A stretch of 7,998 nt of DNA. Origin: Spirochaetaceae bacterium. GTDB lineage: Bacteria > Spirochaetota > Spirochaetia > Treponematales > Breznakiellaceae. Below are positions 5,024-7,998 of the stretch, piece after piece. The notes below the pieces were generated by a model. The model did no database searches, was not told the DNA's origin, and was given only the letters and a program-made list of their open reading frames with translations. The first letter of the stretch is position 1. Each line of letters begins with the position of its first letter. The stretch lies in the NCBI GenBank assembly GCA_031258615.1, contig JAIRMP010000237.1, positions 1-7,998 on the forward strand, written 5' to 3'. The position numbers and the translations under genes are program-made.

Positions 5024-6412
5024 ATGATTTATCGTTTTATGCTGACTCAGCACATAGGACATCCCGCCGTGCCTTGCGTAAAGGCCGGTCAAACCGTACT
5101 TAGGGGGCAGCGCCTGGCCGTGAAGCCTAACGGGAAACTGGGCGCGCATATACACTCTTCGGTTAAAGGGGAAGTGTGCGCGGTAGAAGATTTGTTTGTA
5201 GAGGTCGAAGCGGACGAAAAGCGTTGCGAAACCGGATTTTTCGGCGCGGACTTTGATAGAGCCGGCATTGGAGTCCTTACGTCCTCATTTAGATGGGAAG
5301 GCTCAGGCGAATCGGATTACGTTCCAATAAAAGGGAACAGCGTTTTGGAACTTATAGAAGAGGCGGGCATAGTCGGGGCAGGCGGCGCGGGCTTTCCTAC
5401 GGCGGCAAAGCTGTCCCGTCCTTTGGGGCCAGGCGGCCTTTTGATTCTGAACGCGGCTGAGTGCGAGCCGGCGCTGCGACACAATACCGCTCTTTTGGAA
5501 CTGGAACCTGAGCGCGCGCTTTGCGGCATGAGGCACGCAATGGCGGCAGTTAAGGCTGCGGAAGGAGTCATAGCTATAAAGGAGAAACGCGCAAGAGCGG
5601 TTGCCGCGCTAAGGGGCGCCCTTGCTTCATCTTCTGATATTTCGATTCGATTTTTGCCTGACATCTATCCATCCGGGGAGGAGAGGGCCGTTGTCCGCGA
5701 GGTTCGCGGCATGCTTCTTGGCCCGGATCAACTGCCTTGGGAAGCGGGCTGTGTGGTGTTGAACACTGAAACCGCGGCGCGTATCGCGGACGCTGTTGAA
5801 AAGCGCAAGCCGGTTATTTCAAAGGACATGACTCTTGCAGGGCAATACCGCGCAAAGGTTTTTTCCGACCGCGGGAGCGCGGCTCTCTTTGACGCGCCTT
5901 TAGGGATTGCGGTCGGGTCTATAATAGAACGTGCGGGCGGACTGTCCGCTGATTGCGGGGAACTGATAGCGGGCGGCCCCTTTACGGGGAAACCGGCGCG
6001 CGAGGACTCGCCGGTTACGAAGCTGACCGGCGGGCTTCTGGCCGCCATGCCCTTTCTTTGCGCTCGTGAAAAGCTTGGACTTTTAGCCTGCGCCTGTGGA
6101 GCGGGGCAAGAGAGGCTCATGGACATCGCGGCCAAGATGGGGGGCGAGACAGCGGGGCTGGAGCATTGCAAACAGTCCTTGCCGGCGCGGGGGGCGCGTA
6201 AGTGCGAGAATCCGGGCAAGTGTCCGGGGCAGGCGGAGAAGGTGCTTTCGCTCTACCGGCAGGGCGCGCGCGCCCTCCTTATAGGCAGTTGCGGCGACTG
6301 CACAAACACTGTTATGACAGTTGCTGACAGGCTGTCCATGTCAGTGTATCATAGCACTGACGGCGTGTTGCGCACGGCTGGAGAAGGCTTGATACGCTGG
6401 AGAAAAAGTTAG
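5024..6412 (+). CDS. prdC: Proline reductase-associated electron transfer protein PrdC (RnfC-like)
   Basis: PrdC is an RnfC-related protein thought to carry electrons to proline reductase and possibly link it to the membrane Rnf/NADH system. The 462 residues show three parts. Residues 8-60 form an RnfC-type barrel-sandwich domain (HIGHPAVPC, LGAHIHSSV). Residues 105-270 form a NuoF/RnfC nucleotide- and flavin-binding-like region (GAGGAGFPT at 118-126, NAAECEP at 143-149). An SLBB-like segment covers about 278-345. The tail is cysteine-rich: C356, C358, C382, C394, C400, C423 and C426, the last two in GSCGDCTN. The ordinary paired CxxCxxCxxxCP ferredoxin motifs of RnfC are absent, which favours PrdC over RnfC. 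C423 and C426 are TGC codons and there is no in-frame TGA. Some clostridial PrdC proteins are, to my recollection, selenoproteins. AGAAGGG ends 5 nt before the ATG. The gene lies between prdF (13-nt gap) and prdA (18-nt gap). Confidence 0.9.
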   Translation: MIYRFMLTQHIGHPAVPCVKAGQTVLRGQRLAVKPNGKLGAHIHSSVKGEVCAVEDLFVEVEADEKRCETGFFGADFDRAGIGVLTSSFRWEGSGESDYVPIKGNSVLELIEEAGIVGAGGAGFPTAAKLSRPLGPGGLLILNAAECEPALRHNTALLELEPERALCGMRHAMAAVKAAEGVIAIKEKRARAVAALRGALASSSDISIRFLPDIYPSGEERAVVREVRGMLLGPDQLPWEAGCVVLNTETAARIADAVEKRKPVISKDMTLAGQYRAKVFSDRGSAALFDAPLGIAVGSIIERAGGLSADCGELIAGGPFTGKPAREDSPVTKLTGGLLAAMPFLCAREKLGLLACACGAGQERLMDIAAKMGGETAGLEHCKQSLPARGARKCENPGKCPGQAEKVLSLYRQGARALLIGSCGDCTNTVMTVADRLSMSVYHSTDGVLRTAGEGLIRWRKS

Positions 6413-6419
6413 GTTGATT

Positions 6420-6424
6420 GGAGG
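6420..6424 (+). promoter_or_regulatory. Ribosome binding site deciding the prdA start
   Basis: GGAGG lies 6 nt before the ATG at 6431 and 12 nt before the next in-frame ATG at 6437, so 6431 is preferred. An ATG at 6426 is out of frame. Confidence 0.8.
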
Positions 6425-6430
6425 TATGTT

Positions 6431-7998
6431 ATGTCTATGTCAAAAGAATATGCCCAGGCGCATTTGGATGAACCCGCGGTACTTTGTTGTAGGCGGGAGG
6501 CGGGAACAGTTATAAGCGAAGCCGACTTGGAGGACCCGGCGGTATTAGCCGATTTGGAGGATTCAGGCTTGCTTGCTATCCCCCAGGGCAGTCTTTCTAT
6601 AGGGGCAGTGTTGGGTAAGACGCTTTATGTTGACGCTGAGGCGCTGACTGCTATCAGCGCCGCTATGTTGAAAGAGGGCGCGGCCCCGGCCGGGGTGGAA
6701 ACCAAGGCCAAAGCCTTAAACCGGGAGGCGCAAAAAGAAGGCAGGACAACTTCCGGCATGATTACAATCCATGTGGACAGGCTTGAAGGGCTTGACATAT
6801 CGCTGCCTGGGGATTTGCCTTTTTTCCGTGCGCATCTCCCTTACAAAGAGCCGGCGCAGCCTCCTGCCGCGCCGCCTGTTACAAAGCGGCAGGAGAGCCG
6901 AATCGTAAGGTCCCTTACGCACAAGTTTTACACGGTAAAAAGAGTCGAGATAGGCGGGAAGACATCTCTTTCGTCCGGCGTTCTGACCATAGACTCTTCT
7001 TTGCCGCAAGCCGCGCTCACCGCTCTGCCTCTTGTCAAAAAAGTGGAGATGGATGTTATAACGCCTGAGCAGAGGCACGTTTACACAAACACGATCATGG
7101 ATGTGATGCCTGTCGCGGTAAAGCGCACCGGCAAGATAGGCGAAGGCGAGACCGCGGTGCTTGACGGGGTTGTATTCTGTCTTACCGGCAAAGATGAAAA
7201 CGACGTTCAGGTACATGAATTCGGTTCTAGCGAGGGCTGCCTTGATGAAAAGATAGCGTTCGGCAGACCCGGCGCCCCTGACGAGAGCGACATCATAGTC
7301 CGTGTCAACGTGATTGTTGAGGCGAACACGGGCATGGAGCGCAGGGGTCCGCTTGCCGCGCACACAGCCTGCGATTTCATAATACAATCAATCCGCGATG
7401 TGATTCGGGAGACAGCGGAGCCGGCCTCGTCCGAGGCGGTTCATAACGACATACGCAGGCCGTCTCTTCCCCGCGTCGCGCTTGTCAAGGAGATCATGGG
7501 CCAGGGCGCGATGCACGACAACATCCTCTTGCCAAACGAACCTGCCGGCGTTACAGGCGGACAGAAGAATGTGGACCTCGGCAACGTGCCGGTCATGCTT
7601 TCCGCAAACGAGGTGCGGGACGGCGGCATACACGCTCTGACCTGCATAGGACCTGCGACAAAAGAAACGACGCGCCACTATTTTCGGGAACCTCTGGTGC
7701 ATACTCTTGCGACCGATGACGAGATTGACCTGGTCGGCGTAATATTTGTCGGCAGCCCACAGGTCAACGATGAAAAAATGTACGTCTCGGACCGGCTGGG
7801 AGCATGGATCGAAGCTATGGATCTTGACGGCGCGATCGTTACCACGGAAGGCTTTGGCAACAACCATATAGACTTTGCCGGCCACATAGCCGCGATCGGA
7901 AGCCGGGGTGTGCCGGTTGTAGGCGTTACGTTTTCGGCTTACCAGGGGCAGCTTGTTGCCGGCAACGAGTATATGGACGCGATGATTGAACTCAACAA
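6431..7998 (+). CDS. prdA: D-proline reductase proprotein PrdA (partial, C-terminus off the right edge)
   Basis: PrdA is the proprotein of the pyruvoyl-dependent D-proline reductase. With selenoprotein PrdB it reduces D-proline to 5-aminovalerate, the reductive half of Stickland fermentation. In Clostridium sticklandii PrdA is cleaved at a specific cysteine, giving a large N-terminal subunit of about 45 kDa and a 23-kDa subunit whose new N-terminus is the pyruvoyl group. Here 522 codons are open to the edge, with roughly 100 residues missing by comparison. The expected cysteine is C405 in ALTCIGP, followed by the conserved KETTRHY. This placement fits a 45-kDa upstream piece. Other family landmarks are VLCCRREAG near residue 20, GSSEG, RPGAPDES, ERRGPLAAHTA, EIMGQGAMHDN, VDLGNVPV, FVGSPQVN and EGFGNNHIDFA. 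A proline/alanine-rich linker near residues 140-155 is family-typical low-conservation sequence. No in-frame TGA is seen. PrdB would be expected next, beyond the window. Confidence 0.96.
   Translation, partial: MSMSKEYAQAHLDEPAVLCCRREAGTVISEADLEDPAVLADLEDSGLLAIPQGSLSIGAVLGKTLYVDAEALTAISAAMLKEGAAPAGVETKAKALNREAQKEGRTTSGMITIHVDRLEGLDISLPGDLPFFRAHLPYKEPAQPPAAPPVTKRQESRIVRSLTHKFYTVKRVEIGGKTSLSSGVLTIDSSLPQAALTALPLVKKVEMDVITPEQRHVYTNTIMDVMPVAVKRTGKIGEGETAVLDGVVFCLTGKDENDVQVHEFGSSEGCLDEKIAFGRPGAPDESDIIVRVNVIVEANTGMERRGPLAAHTACDFIIQSIRDVIRETAEPASSEAVHNDIRRPSLPRVALVKEIMGQGAMHDNILLPNEPAGVTGGQKNVDLGNVPVMLSANEVRDGGIHALTCIGPATKETTRHYFREPLVHTLATDDEIDLVGVIFVGSPQVNDEKMYVSDRLGAWIEAMDLDGAIVTTEGFGNNHIDFAGHIAAIGSRGVPVVGVTFSAYQGQLVAGNEYMDAMIELN

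Noticed and set aside
5024..6412. RnfC of a membrane Rnf complex
   Set aside because: The C-terminus lacks the two ferredoxin-type 4Fe-4S motifs of RnfC, and the neighbours are prdF and prdA, not rnfD/G/E/A/B.
6716..7885. Two long open frames on the minus strand (6716-7387 and 7388-7885)
   Set aside because: They lie wholly antisense to the well-recognised prdA frame, have no known motif and come from GC-biased codon structure.

Overview
The window is a moderately GC-rich bacterial segment built around a D-proline reductase (Stickland-type) gene cluster. D-proline reductase (PrdA), its RnfC-like partner (PrdC) and a two-cysteine proline racemase (PrdF) together indicate a strict anaerobe that ferments amino acids and uses proline as electron acceptor. 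The sequence alone does not fix the phylum. Amino-acid-fermenting clostridia, synergistetes or anaerobic spirochaetes are all compatible.

Layout. Minus strand, left: the N-terminal 285 codons of a class-III PLP aminotransferase of the ArgD type (1-857, running off the left edge), preceded by an iron-type alcohol dehydrogenase (951-2081). Both are transcribed leftwards and probably form an operon. A 213-bp divergent intergenic region (2082-2294) carries a plausible sigma70 promoter for the leftward pair and a near-consensus sigma54 (-24/-12) promoter for the rightward gene. Plus strand: putP, a Na+/proline symporter (2295-3782), then a strong hairpin terminator (about 3849-3884) and an A/T-tract-rich leader (3911-3967). 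After these come three tightly spaced genes: prdF (3973-5010), prdC (5024-6412) and prdA (6431 to the right edge, incomplete).

How they fit. PutP would import L-proline and PrdF would racemise it to D-proline. PrdA, with PrdB presumably encoded beyond the window, would reductively open the ring to 5-aminovalerate, with electrons delivered through PrdC. The neighbouring aminotransferase and alcohol dehydrogenase could, as a hypothesis, take 5-aminovalerate onward to glutarate semialdehyde and 5-hydroxyvalerate. That would give a second reductive step after proline reduction.

Points that stand out: the gene order putP | prdF-prdC-prdA; a sigma54 promoter seen only at putP; a sharp isoleucine codon shift between putP and the prd genes; a PrdC that is all cysteine with no selenocysteine codon; and the possible 5-aminovalerate extension. 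There is no RNA gene, CRISPR array or insertion sequence that I can see, and no gene-free stretch exceeds 300 bases.
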